Assembly (NCBI GenBank): GCA_035652815.1
Contig: DASRDB010000011.1
Location: forward strand, 124,001-188,000
Origin: DASRDB01 sp035652815
Lineage (GTDB): Bacteria > Chloroflexota > Ktedonobacteria > Ktedonobacterales > Ktedonobacteraceae
DNA length: 64,000 bases
Reading direction: 5' to 3'
The notes under the pieces are model-generated. The model made no database searches. It worked only from the letters and a program-made list of their open reading frames with translations, and had not been told where the DNA came from. Positions 42,704 to 51,671 of this stretch are shown here, piece after piece (positions within the stretch are counted from its first letter, which is position 1; each line of letters opens with the position of its first letter). Made by a program: the position numbers and the translations under genes.

Positions 42704-45700
42704 GCGCTTGCTCCTTTCCACGCGGCCTGTAGTTGCTCTATAGAGAGATCAATCAAGAGTTTGTCTCCGTCGCGAATTTGCAGGCGGGAGTTGTCTGTCA
42801 CCCTGCCGATATAGGCGAAATGCCAGATTTTGCGTTCGTGCAGGAAGGTTTCAAAGGTTGCGCGTTGATCTGGCTCGATTTCGAGCAGGAAGCGTGATGG
42901 TGACTCGCTGAAGAGCAGGGCGGTGGCAAGCTGCTCAGGCGGTAACTCCATCTCGTCGGCTGGAATATGACTGATGTTGATGGACATGCCGAGCAGGCCC
43001 GCGAGCGACATTTCGGCGGCGGCAACCGCGAGGCCGCCTTCTGAGAGATCGTGACAGGAAGCGACCATTCCAGCGCGGATGGCGTAGCCAAGAGACTGCA
43101 TGGTTGAGCGAGCGCTGGGAATATCGACACGCGGGACAGAGGTTGGGAAGGGGAGTTTGCCCAGGATTTCGGCGAAGTGAGAGCCTGCCAGTTCGTTATG
43201 GGTGATGCCCAGGATGTAGAGCAGGTTGCCAGCTTCTTTGAGCGACATGTCGATAGTGTGCGAGGCATTCTCAATGACGCTTACCGCCGAGATGAGCAGG
43301 GTTGGAATGACGGGAAGACGCTGGCCCTCCTGGGAGCGGTATTCGTTGTTGAGGCTGTCTTTGCCGGAGATGAAAGGTGTGCCGAAGCCAAGCGAGGCGT
43401 CATGGCAGCCTTGAACGGCGCGGACAAGCATGCCAAGTTGTGCGGAGTCGTTGGGATTGCCCCAGCAAAAGTTATCGAGGATGGCGGCGTGATCGATGTC
43501 GCCACCAACGGCGGTCAGATTCCGTAAGGCTTCATCAACGGCGTTGAGCGCCATTTCATAGGGATCGATAGCGCCGTAGAGCGGGTTGATACCGTTGGAG
43601 AGGACGATGCCTGCCCTGGTTGGCTCCTCAAGGATGGGTTGCAAAACGGCAGCATCACCAGGGCCGTTGCCAGAGCGGCCAACGAGCGGTTTGAGGATGG
43701 TTGCGCCCTGTACCTCGTGGTCGTAGCGGCGCACGACGGATTCTTTTGAGGCTATGGTTGGATGGCTGAGTAGACGTAATAAGGTCTGAGAATAATCCAG
43801 CGTTTCCTTTTCGGATGAGGTACTGGAAGGAATGTGAATTGATGGCCGGGTCCAGAGTGCGCTCAGCGCACGGTTGGGCCTGCCCGAATGGAGAAAGTCC
43901 ATAGAGAGATCGGCGACAGTCTGGCCGTTGTAGGTGACGACGAGACGATGAGTATTGGTGAAAGCGCCGAGCAGCGAGGCTTCGACCTCTTCGATGGCAC
44001 AGATTTCTAGTAGCTCATCCAGGTGTTCGGGCGGTACGGCGAGTACCATGCGCTCCTGGGCTTCGGAGAGCCAGATTTCCCAGGGTTGAAGGCCCTGGTA
44101 TTTCAAGGGGGCTTTTTCGAGTTCGACATGCGCGCCAGTTTCGGCAGCCATTTCACCGATAGCTGAGGAGAAGCCGCCCGCGCCGCAATCGGTGATGGCG
44201 TGGTAAAGCTGGCGGTCACGTGCTTGCAAGATGACATCGGTGACTTTCTTTTCGGTGATGGGCGCGCCGATCTGCACCGCGCTGCCTGCCTGGGCGTTGA
44301 TCTCGCTGCTCATCTCGCCAGATGAGAAGGTCGCGCCGTGAATGCCATCGCGTCCAGTGCGCCCGCCAAGCACAACGATCAGGTCGCCGGGTTGCGCTTG
44401 ATGAGGATGGCTGCCATGTGGCAGGATACCGAGACAGCCGCAGAAGACGAGCGGGTTATAGATATAGCCTTCATTATAGAGAATCGCGCCGTTGACGGTG
44501 GGTATGCCCATTTTGTTGCCGTAGTCGCGCACGCCGTTTACGACGCCGCTTGCGATACGACGCGGGGGAAGAACGCCTTCCGGCAGCGTATCGGCTGGCG
44601 TATCGAGCGGGCCAAAGCAGAGGACATCGGTACAGGCGATGGGCTGCGCGGAGACACCCAGCACGTCGCGAATGACGCCGCCAACGCCCGTATTCGCGCC
44701 GCCAAATGGTTCAATGGCCGAGGGGTGATTATGGGTTTCGACCTTGAAGGCGAGATCATGAGTGTCCGTGAAACGGATGATACCAGCGTTATCGCTGAAA
44801 GCCGAGACGACCCAGGGGCGATTCAGTTCGCGGGTGGCGCTCATGATGTAGTGTTTGAGCAGGCCAGGAATGGTTTCGCGCTTCAAAACGTTGCCTTCGC
44901 TATCAAGTTCGCGGTAATGAATGGTGGCGCGAAATGTTTTATGCGAGCAGTGTTCGGACCACGTTTGAGCCAGGGTTTCCAGTTCAACATCGGTTGGTTC
45001 GCGGCCCAATTCACGGTAGTATCGCTGAATGGTTTGCATTTCGTCGAGATTGAGGGCAAGCAGACCCTGTTTGCTAAGGGTCAAGAGTTGGTCGTCGTTC
45101 ATTGACGAGATGGGAATGGGGTGGACGCGATGAATCGCGTCCACCCCATTCGTTGACGCGCCAGGAATGGTTGTAGGGACGCGATTCATCGCGTCCACCC
45201 CCGTATCGGCATCAATCCGGTCGGATGTGGTAGGGGTCGATGGGCCGGACGCGATGAATCGCGTCCCTACAGGGGTGTTGGTCGTCGTATCCGATTCGTG
45301 CAAAATATAGTGTTGGATGACGGGGTTGTAGAGGAGCGATTCGGTGATGATTTGTACCTGTTGTTCTGAAAGGCGTTTGTCCAGGAAGTAGCGATGGGCG
45401 GTTGCGATATGTTGCAGGCCGGAGATGCCGAGCATGTTCGCGCCTGTGAGGATGCTTTCGGCGAGGGTATCGGTGACGCCGGGATGGAAATAGACATCAA
45501 CGATGTGAGAGGTTTGTGCCGATTGTGCCAGTTGTGCCATGCTATTTTCCGAAAAGGTGGCTGATTGAGTAACGGGGTCGATGAGGAGATTGGATGTGAG
45601 AAGATCGATTTGCTGTGGGGATAGGTCGCCTGTAAGGAGATAGACTTGCGCGGTGCGGATGTGTAAGGGCTGCTCCTTGTTTCTGGCTAAGATAGGTAAC

Positions 45701-45783
45701 TGTAGTATTTCGCGAGCTACTTGCTGAGCCAGCACATCGTACCGCTCGGAGGTCGCTCGCACCTCGATAGCGTAAGTGGTCAC
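42700..45783 (-). CDS. purL: phosphoribosylformylglycinamidine synthase, large synthetase subunit
   Basis: PurL makes FGAM with ATP and ammonia from PurQ. It is 1027 residues, longer than small PurL (about 740) and shorter than large fused PurL. Residues 1-165 look like PurS-type sequence, with two similar stretches (YLLTGDLSPQQIDLLTSNLL and RYFLDKRLSEQQVQIITESL), so a separate purS may be unnecessary. The catalytic TWSEHCSHKTF is at 274-284, and VETHNHPSAIEPFGGANTG follows. The start is GTG 45783, preceded by AGGAAAAGG. Residues about 171-222 are translated R2 repeats. It heads the purine operon. Confidence 0.96.
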   Translation of the reverse strand: MTTYAIEVRATSERYDVLAQQVAREILQLPILARNKEQPLHIRTAQVYLLTGDLSPQQIDLLTSNLLIDPVTQSATFSENSMAQLAQSAQTSHIVDVYFHPGVTDTLAESILTGANMLGISGLQHIATAHRYFLDKRLSEQQVQIITESLLYNPVIQHYILHESDTTTNTPVGTRFIASGPSTPTTSDRIDADTGVDAMNRVPTTIPGASTNGVDAIHRVHPIPISSMNDDQLLTLSKQGLLALNLDEMQTIQRYYRELGREPTDVELETLAQTWSEHCSHKTFRATIHYRELDSEGNVLKRETIPGLLKHYIMSATRELNRPWVVSAFSDNAGIIRFTDTHDLAFKVETHNHPSAIEPFGGANTGVGGVIRDVLGVSAQPIACTDVLCFGPLDTPADTLPEGVLPPRRIASGVVNGVRDYGNKMGIPTVNGAILYNEGYIYNPLVFCGCLGILPHGSHPHQAQPGDLIVVLGGRTGRDGIHGATFSSGEMSSEINAQAGSAVQIGAPITEKKVTDVILQARDRQLYHAITDCGAGGFSSAIGEMAAETGAHVELEKAPLKYQGLQPWEIWLSEAQERMVLAVPPEHLDELLEICAIEEVEASLLGAFTNTHRLVVTYNGQTVADLSMDFLHSGRPNRALSALWTRPSIHIPSSTSSEKETLDYSQTLLRLLSHPTIASKESVVRRYDHEVQGATILKPLVGRSGNGPGDAAVLQPILEEPTRAGIVLSNGINPLYGAIDPYEMALNAVDEALRNLTAVGGDIDHAAILDNFCWGNPNDSAQLGMLVRAVQGCHDASLGFGTPFISGKDSLNNEYRSQEGQRLPVIPTLLISAVSVIENASHTIDMSLKEAGNLLYILGITHNELAGSHFAEILGKLPFPTSVPRVDIPSARSTMQSLGYAIRAGMVASCHDLSEGGLAVAAAEMSLAGLLGMSINISHIPADEMELPPEQLATALLFSESPSRFLLEIEPDQRATFETFLHERKIWHFAYIGRVTDNSRLQIRDGDKLLIDLSIEQLQAAWKGASA
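45118..45272. repeat. R2 repeats inside the purL coding sequence
   Basis: Three R2 palindromes are read in frame: one at 45118-45147 (GTGGACGCGATGAATCGCG) and a pair at 45172-45271. They yield GTRFIAS, GVDAMNRVP and GVDAIHRVH in the protein. The insertion lies between the PurS-like part and the catalytic domain. Confidence 0.85.
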
Positions 45784-45821
45784 GTTCCTTTTCCTGACGA
45801 GTTAAAGCGATCAATCAGTTA

Positions 45822-45836
45822 TTCCATTGAATGGAA
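45822..45836 (-). promoter_or_regulatory. candidate purine operator upstream of purL
   Basis: TTCCA-TTGAA-TGGAA matches the arms and spacing of the site upstream of purH. It would cover the predicted transcription start of the operon, a repressor position. Confidence 0.5.
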
Positions 45837-45843
45837 CAGAAGT

Positions 45844-45873
45844 ATTGTATCACGTAGGTTTGGGGGATGGCAA
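45844..45873 (-). promoter_or_regulatory. promoter of the purL operon
   Basis: Minus-strand TTGCCA (45868-45873), 18-base spacer and TACAAT (45844-45849); each differs from consensus at one position. Confidence 0.55.
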
Positions 45874-45877
45874 ATGG

Positions 45878-45909
45878 GATTGTGGTGGTTGTGTTGGCAT
45901 TCTTTTGCA
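45878..45909. repeat. 32-base direct repeat, left copy
   Basis: GATTGTGGTGGTTGTGT plus GCATT and GCA matches the copy at 51206-51237 at 28 of 32 positions in the same orientation. It lies between the purL promoter and the end of the helicase gene, at one edge of the helicase/ATPase block. Confidence 0.6.
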
Positions 45910-45922
45910 GAAAGAGTTCCCC

Positions 45923-48900
45923 TTACATCCATACGTAATCGAAGCAGATCAATTTGAGGTCTGCGCGTTGAATGGCGGTTTTGTTGGTGGGGGATGGGGC
46001 GATAGGCGTTGGTTCCTCCTGGGATAGGGATTGAATAGTGGAAAGCAGTTGGGAGATGTCGCCGTTGGCGGTAAAGGTATCGTAGGCTTTGCGCAGGGTT
46101 TTGATGTAGACGTTGGGTTGGGGCTGCGTAAGCTGCTGGATGGCGGAGATGACCTCTTTGCGATTGAGGGCGGGATTGTGAATGTAGCCGCGCAGGGTGG
46201 TGGCGATGGTTTGTTGAATGGGATCGAGCAGGCGGGGGGCCTCTTCGCGGGCCAGTTGCTCGGTAGAGGATTGGAGAATGGCGGAGATGACTTTTTCTTG
46301 CAGGGCAAAGATATCGACCTCATGTGAGGCGGGAACGACGCGGGGGGTATCGGGCTGGCACTGGATCAGGTTGGTGATGACGTAGCGATTCTCCTCGATC
46401 TTGCCGCCGCGCCAATCTTCGGAGAGATCGATGTAACGCCAGAAATGCTGGCGAGGGGAGTTGCCGCGCCCGGCGTTTTTCTGGGCGGTAAAGTAGAAGA
46501 AGACGCCCTTCGCGCCCTGGCGGGTGAGACCGCTGTGAATGCCGTCGGGCAGGCTTTCGAGCATGGCACGCATGTCGCTGTCGAGCAGGTTTTTGAGATG
46601 CTGCAACATGAATTCGCTGCTGACCAGTTCCACGAATTGCTCCTGCTCCTCGACCACCTTGCCATCCTCGGCCTCGATGCGGCGAAGGGTGTTGAAGTTC
46701 TGGGGATGGACGATTTCGCCGAGGACGCTGGCATCGAGAAGGCCGTTGCGGTCGATGTCGGCGATTTTTTGGGAGAGGCTTTCGACAAGGCCGAGCAGCT
46801 TTTCCAGGCCGTCGTCGGGGAACATGTTGAGAACCCAGAGGGTGTCGAAGCTGGTGCCGATGCGGTCGATGCGCCCGGCACGCTGCACCATGCGGGTAGG
46901 ATTCCAGTGCAGGTCGTAGTTTATCAGGACGCCGCAGTCTTGCAGGTTCTGGCCCTCGGAAAGCACATCGGTCGAGATGAGAATGTCGATTTCGTTTTCC
47001 TGCAGGTCGGGACGGTTGTTAGCGCGGGGCGCGAATTGGGCAACGATGCGAGCGCGTTCCTTCGCGTCAGCGCCGCTATCCATGAGGCGAATATGGGGGT
47101 TTCCGGCTTCGTCTCGCCATTGCGCGGCGGGGTCGCTGCTGCATAGCTGACGATAGAGGTAACGGGCAGTGTCCTTGTAGTAGGTGAAGATCAGCACCTT
47201 CTGGCCCTTGAGTTCGCCCGCGAGCAGGTCTTGAAGCTTCTGGAGCTTGGTGTCGGCGGCGGGAGAAATGGTTTCGATGGCGTGCCAGATGCGGCGCAGG
47301 GCTTCCACGTCGCGGCGCAGATCGTTGTGCAGGCGTTTGAGGTCGTAGCGCGAAGCGTCAAGCGTGGGAAGCGTATCGATATACTCGCGGGCCTCCTGGC
47401 GGGCGTCGAGTTGTTCGGAGAGCGAGCCGGGGGTTGCGTCGTCTTCCTCGTCTTCGCGGGCCAGGAAACGCATGGCGCGCTGGAAACTGGCGCTGTTGAG
47501 AACCTTGCCTTCGAGGATGTAGCTTTCAAAGGTTTCCAGGAATTCGAGGGCGCGGCGCACGCTGATGCGGAAAGCATCGATGCTGCTCTCGAAGCGTTTG
47601 AGGTAGCGGCTTTTGAAGATTCCGACCAGGGCTTCTTCGCGGCCCTCCTCGAAAACATCGTGTTCGATGTCCTGCTTTTTGTAGGTTTCGAGGCGATAGG
47701 GGGCGAGCTTGAGACCTTCGACACGCTGCACGATGGCGTCGTAGATGCCGCCGTAGGTTGCTTCGAGGTTGTAGCGAATGGTCTTCAGGCGGCGTTCGGG
47801 CCAGCGCAGGGGCTGGCCTTTGATGGTGGCGTTGGGATAAGCGGCCTTGATGAAGGGGCGGGTGCGACGGATGACGACCTCTTCGAGCAGATTGAAGAGG
47901 GCGATGCCGCTTTCCTGCTGCTGGTTGGCGCGGCGGGCGGCCTGAAAGTAGCGCAGCAGGTCGCCGATGCCAGCAGCCGCGAAGTAGCCCCGGTCGCCGC
48001 CCGTGAAGAGGTTGACCTGGTGATAGAGATCGAAGACGGTGTTGTTAATGGGCGTGGCGGTGAGCAGGATCAACTTTTTGCGCTCGCCGCTGACGCTGCC
48101 CCGGCGGTTATTGGCGGCCAGGATGCGCTCCAGATTTTCGTAGCGTTGAGCGTTACGATTGCGGAAATTGTGGCTCTCATCAACGAGAATGATATCGGCG
48201 TCGAGCAGGCCGCCTGTGTCGAATTCGTCGCGCCCCAGCATTTCCTGAGTGACGATACGGGCCATGATTCCGGCGTTGTAGAGTTCGTCCTGCCACATTT
48301 TTTGCAGGGCGGCGGGACAGATGACAAGGGCCTTGTAGCGCAGGTGATAGGCGAAGTCTTCGAGGAGCTTTTTGCCGATCCAGGTTTTGCCGAGGCCCAC
48401 GCTGTCGGCGATCATCACGCCGTCATAACGGGCAAGGATGCGGCGGGCTTTTTTCACGGCGTCTTCCTGGAACTCGCTCAACTCGACGGCGGAGCGGGTG
48501 GCGGCGGAATCGGGCTGGCTGTCGAGGTCGTCGCGGAAGTATTCGAAGATGGCCTTCATGTAGACCTGGTAGGGAGTGTAGGCCTTGCGCCCGAATTTGG
48601 AGGCGTCGAGCAGGTCGATCAGTTCGTCTTTGAAGTCGCGGGCGTCTTCCCACTGGCGTTCGTACCATTCTGAGAGGGAGGAGATGGCGAGGATGCCGGG
48701 GAGATTGGCGGCCAGAACCCGCCCGCTCTCGTCCAGCAGAGACAATTGCTTGCGTTCCTGGCTTTCGAGCAGCCCTTTGAGATGTTCCGGGCTGGTCTCT
48801 TCGGGCAAGAGGTTGGCGCGATGGGCAAGGTTGAGTTCTTTGTTGAAGAGCAGGCCGGGGCGGGTGAAGTTGGAGGAGCCAACGATAGCGGCAATGGGAT

Positions 48901-49309
48901 TGAGGCGAGCGAAGCTGTTGATGTAGAACAGGTAGCACTTGGCATGCAGGAAGCCCTTCGTATAGAGGCGCACCTGTACATTGGGGCGGCGCAGGAAGGC
49001 GATCAGGTCTTCGACGAGGCGCAGGGTCTGTTCGTTGAAGTTTTCGCCCGCGAGGTCGCGGATCAGTCCCCTGACGGGCTTCGCGCCGATTTCGCGCAGG
49101 CCGAGATCAGAACCGGCCTCCGGTTCGTCACCGAGCAGCAGGCGAAAACTTCCCAGGTCGTTGAGGCCCTGGCGCAAAAGCTGCCAGCCGCCAATATTGA
49201 AGTAGGCGGTGGCGATGTCGAGCGCGTAGCCTTTGTGATCGGCAAGAAGCGCGTTAAGGATGTCTGCCATTTTGTGCTGCTGGTTATCGATGACGAATGG
49301 GATGTGCAT
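45923..49309 (-). CDS. PLD-family nuclease fused to SNF2-type helicase
   Basis: A 1128-residue protein. The N-terminal 165 residues form a phospholipase-D-like module with a single H122-x-K124 (HAKCYLF) and GSSNFT at 144-149. The SF2/SNF2 helicase follows: Walker A VGLGKTW (304-310), DESH (377-380), LTATPINN (motif III), and a C-terminal helicase half with DVLSEGQNLQDCG and QRAGRIDRIG. A 280-residue C-terminal extension has no recognised motif. Such fusions occur in phage-defence islands, often beside large methyltransferases. It follows the DUF3226 gene by 50 bases and may share its operon. Nuclease activity would need dimerisation, as in other single-motif PLD enzymes. Confidence 0.88.
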   Translation of the reverse strand: MHIPFVIDNQQHKMADILNALLADHKGYALDIATAYFNIGGWQLLRQGLNDLGSFRLLLGDEPEAGSDLGLREIGAKPVRGLIRDLAGENFNEQTLRLVEDLIAFLRRPNVQVRLYTKGFLHAKCYLFYINSFARLNPIAAIVGSSNFTRPGLLFNKELNLAHRANLLPEETSPEHLKGLLESQERKQLSLLDESGRVLAANLPGILAISSLSEWYERQWEDARDFKDELIDLLDASKFGRKAYTPYQVYMKAIFEYFRDDLDSQPDSAATRSAVELSEFQEDAVKKARRILARYDGVMIADSVGLGKTWIGKKLLEDFAYHLRYKALVICPAALQKMWQDELYNAGIMARIVTQEMLGRDEFDTGGLLDADIILVDESHNFRNRNAQRYENLERILAANNRRGSVSGERKKLILLTATPINNTVFDLYHQVNLFTGGDRGYFAAAGIGDLLRYFQAARRANQQQESGIALFNLLEEVVIRRTRPFIKAAYPNATIKGQPLRWPERRLKTIRYNLEATYGGIYDAIVQRVEGLKLAPYRLETYKKQDIEHDVFEEGREEALVGIFKSRYLKRFESSIDAFRISVRRALEFLETFESYILEGKVLNSASFQRAMRFLAREDEEDDATPGSLSEQLDARQEAREYIDTLPTLDASRYDLKRLHNDLRRDVEALRRIWHAIETISPAADTKLQKLQDLLAGELKGQKVLIFTYYKDTARYLYRQLCSSDPAAQWRDEAGNPHIRLMDSGADAKERARIVAQFAPRANNRPDLQENEIDILISTDVLSEGQNLQDCGVLINYDLHWNPTRMVQRAGRIDRIGTSFDTLWVLNMFPDDGLEKLLGLVESLSQKIADIDRNGLLDASVLGEIVHPQNFNTLRRIEAEDGKVVEEQEQFVELVSSEFMLQHLKNLLDSDMRAMLESLPDGIHSGLTRQGAKGVFFYFTAQKNAGRGNSPRQHFWRYIDLSEDWRGGKIEENRYVITNLIQCQPDTPRVVPASHEVDIFALQEKVISAILQSSTEQLAREEAPRLLDPIQQTIATTLRGYIHNPALNRKEVISAIQQLTQPQPNVYIKTLRKAYDTFTANGDISQLLSTIQSLSQEEPTPIAPSPTNKTAIQRADLKLICFDYVWM

Positions 49310-49359
49310 GGTTGGTGTCCTGTTGTTTATTGAAATTGTACTTTCGATGAGAAAAAATT

Positions 49360-50007
49360 TTAGGCTGATTCAAGATCGAATAAACGGCGAAGCCAGGCTA
49401 TTAATTTTTGGGCGTGTAGTGCATCGGCTTTCAAGTAACGTTTGGTGATAGCCTGTCCCATAGGTTTTCCTGGTTCCTCCTGCCAGGCAAGCCAGGTATG
49501 AATATTCGCTTTCGCCGTTTGTGTTTCAGGAAAACGCCGATCAGTTACAATGACTTGCTGTACAACGTTTTGCGCTATCGGCCATAACATATCGTTTTCT
49601 GGGATCAACATACTGATAAAGTCTTCTATCATCCCAGATAAGGTGTTATCAGGCATAAGCCAGATGCCTACTGTAGGACGATTCGTCTGCCCGATTATGG
49701 TGCCGTCAGGAGCGGGTTGAGGTGGTACAGTAGTATAACCCGCTTCAATCAGTCTTTGGCGCAAGGAGAGCCAGCAATGTGAGATGTCGGTATCGGCATC
49801 AACAATAACAGCGAGACGAGTTTCTGCCCGGCGCATTAGCTCGACCTCAAGTCCCTCTAAAAGATTATTGATACCCTGCTTATTTTCAACAGTTATGTAA
49901 GGTTCTAAATTGTAATAGATCAGTAGGTGGCGAACTACTTCCACATCATCACGGCCTTCAACCAGTACATAGTTGAGTCTATCTTCTTTGATAATACTGT
50001 TATTCAA
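49360..50007 (-). CDS. DUF3226 TOPRIM-like protein
   Basis: A 215-residue protein with a TOPRIM-like fold: the catalytic glutamate in YVLVEGRDDVEVV (about residue 17) and the DxD pair in LAVIVDADTD (about residues 67-71). DUF3226 proteins regularly follow AAA ATPases, and the pair resembles OLD-family defence nucleases split into two genes, as in PARIS (AriA with AriB/DUF4435). The start is only 2 bases after the ATPase stop, so they are cotranscribed. It probably acts as a nuclease controlled by the ATPase. Its substrate is unknown. Confidence 0.85.
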   Translation of the reverse strand: MNNSIIKEDRLNYVLVEGRDDVEVVRHLLIYYNLEPYITVENKQGINNLLEGLEVELMRRAETRLAVIVDADTDISHCWLSLRQRLIEAGYTTVPPQPAPDGTIIGQTNRPTVGIWLMPDNTLSGMIEDFISMLIPENDMLWPIAQNVVQQVIVTDRRFPETQTAKANIHTWLAWQEEPGKPMGQAITKRYLKADALHAQKLIAWLRRLFDLESA

Positions 50008-50009
50008 AG

Positions 50010-51074
50010 TTAGCGTACCTCAATATGGTCTCGCGTGGCGATCCCTAACTTTCTTTCATCGAATAAGGTAGGCACAATTTTGCCTTTTATGTTTTCCAGG
50101 CGGATAAGCAATGCACCGTCTTGCGTGTCTTCCTGGGCGGCTTTTTGGAACGCTTCAATGCAGTCCCAACTATGGGTGGTTGCGAATACCTGAGTATTCA
50201 GACGGCGGGCAAGCTGGAAGATGAGCCGCCAAACGTCTGGTTGAACAGTGTAGTAGAGACCATTTTCGAACTCATCAATGAGCAACAAACCATTTCTGGC
50301 GTTTACAAGAGCGAGGACGATACCGAATAATCGCTGCATACCATCCCCAAGGCTACGAAGCGGAAGAGGTTCTTCTATATTGTTAATCTTCACAATAGGA
50401 ATACGGCCTGAGCCTGATAGGGGGTCGCCTACAAAGCCGATGGCTTCTGTACCAGGGGCGATTAGTTGTAAAGCTGCTCGTATTTCTTGCTCCAGTGAAG
50501 TGAGAGCTATGTTATCCCACAAACCTCCTATGAGTCTTCTACTCAGTCCATTAGACGAAATTGATATGCAGGGGATTCCTTTTAGTTCTGTCAAGGGTAA
50601 GCGAGGGTAAGTAGATGAGTGTATAGAAAAGTTGACTAATTGTTGCTGACCCAGGTGAATAGAAAGACGCGGCCCCTGGTCATCAACTGTATTAAGAAAA
50701 TCAAAACCTCCTATGGTGAGGGTGAGAGTTTTGTTTGGGTCGTTAACAGGCCCAATACGAACCGTTTCAAGAAGATTCGTGATTTCCTTACGTCCGAAGA
50801 AGATGTATTTCAAACCAGGGAGAATATCCTGGAAATCGATAGCGCTGAGGTTGTTCAAATTGGCTACCTGTTTCTCATCACGGGCTTCTAAAAGCTCCAA
50901 AATGAACTTTGGCGAGCCATTTCGGGCATAGAGTTGTATTGCTTCGAGCAGGCTGGTTTTGCCGACGTTGTTTTTACCGACGATCAGGTTAACGCGGTTG
51001 AGATGGTCAATCTGTAGGTGTTCGAAGGCACGAAATCTGCTGATTTCAAGTGATGGTAGAATCAGGTTGCTCAT
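50010..51074 (-). CDS. AAA-family (OLD/ABC-like) ATPase, partner of DUF3226
   Basis: A 354-residue ATPase of the SMC/ABC-like AAA_15/AAA_21 group. Walker A is NLIVGKNNVGKTSLLEAIQL (about 31-50); a signature-like SLGDGMQRLFGI comes near residue 240; Walker B is GLLLIDEFENGL, followed by the switch histidine in VFATTHSWDC. This is the typical sensor/ATPase half of split OLD-like defence systems. GAGAGGA precedes ATG 51074. It is divergent from an Xre regulator with a 280-base gap holding the right-hand 32-base repeat. Confidence 0.9.
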   Translation of the reverse strand: MSNLILPSLEISRFRAFEHLQIDHLNRVNLIVGKNNVGKTSLLEAIQLYARNGSPKFILELLEARDEKQVANLNNLSAIDFQDILPGLKYIFFGRKEITNLLETVRIGPVNDPNKTLTLTIGGFDFLNTVDDQGPRLSIHLGQQQLVNFSIHSSTYPRLPLTELKGIPCISISSNGLSRRLIGGLWDNIALTSLEQEIRAALQLIAPGTEAIGFVGDPLSGSGRIPIVKINNIEEPLPLRSLGDGMQRLFGIVLALVNARNGLLLIDEFENGLYYTVQPDVWRLIFQLARRLNTQVFATTHSWDCIEAFQKAAQEDTQDGALLIRLENIKGKIVPTLFDERKLGIATRDHIEVR

Positions 51075-51205
51075 CGCAAATCCTCTCTGGTGTTATTGAT
51101 ACTCCTGCTCGTCCGAATGGCTCTGTTCCTGTATTGTATCATTGCGTGGTTGAGTCTATTGTTGTATCGTGGCTAGCTTAACGGAACTGGCGGGGAACGT
51201 CAAGA

Positions 51206-51237
51206 GATTGTGGTGGTTGTGTCAGCATTTTTTCGCA
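51206..51237. repeat. 32-base direct repeat, right copy
   Basis: See the copy at 45878-45909: 28 of 32 positions agree in the same orientation. Together they bracket the helicase, DUF3226 and ATPase genes. Both copies also lie upstream of minus-strand operons, with GTATTGTATCA nearby. Confidence 0.6.
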
Positions 51238-51357
51238 ATGTGGATATGCTGCCCTATCCCAACCCTCGTAAGAAAGAGGCGTTTGCAGTAAGCAAGCAAA
51301 CGTTGTTTATAGTATAAGAGATGGAAGGGGAAAATACAAGTGTTTCAGAAGGATGTT

Positions 51358-51564
51358 ATGCTGCGTCTACGAGTCAAGGAGGTTATGGAAGCAAAAGGTT
51401 TGACAATGACACGCCTGTCGAGACTCGCGGATGTGAATTACAAGACTATTGTGGGGATAGTAAGAGACCCGTATAGGGAAGTGGAGTATAAGACGCTGTA
51501 TAAAATCGCGAAGGCGTTGGGGGTTGAGGTGGGGGAGTTAATTGAAGAGGTGGGGGAGGAATGA
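51358..51564 (+). CDS. small Xre-type helix-turn-helix regulator
   Basis: A protein of 68 residues consisting of one Cro/C1-type domain: VKEVMEAKGLTMTRLSRLAD, then the recognition helix YKTIVGIVRDPYREV and a final LGVEVGELIEE. This short form is common in defence and toxin-antitoxin loci and in phages. A GTG at 51340 preceded by AAGGGG would add six residues; I prefer ATG 51358 with AAGGA before it, but both are possible. It faces away from the ATPase gene and could control the divergent promoter region. Confidence 0.85.
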   Translation: MLRLRVKEVMEAKGLTMTRLSRLADVNYKTIVGIVRDPYREVEYKTLYKIAKALGVEVGELIEEVGEE

Positions 51565-51671
51565 GGAATTTTTTGATGGATGATATTATGGAGATGCGAT
51601 TTATGGTGTTCCCATATAGGGGATTGGTTGTGTTCAGAGTATTTTGTTGGATTTGATGCAAGAGAAGAGCA

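Noticed and set aside
47231..48673. 480-residue plus-strand open frame
   Set aside because: Shadow of the helicase gene on the other strand; the minus frame carries clear helicase motifs.
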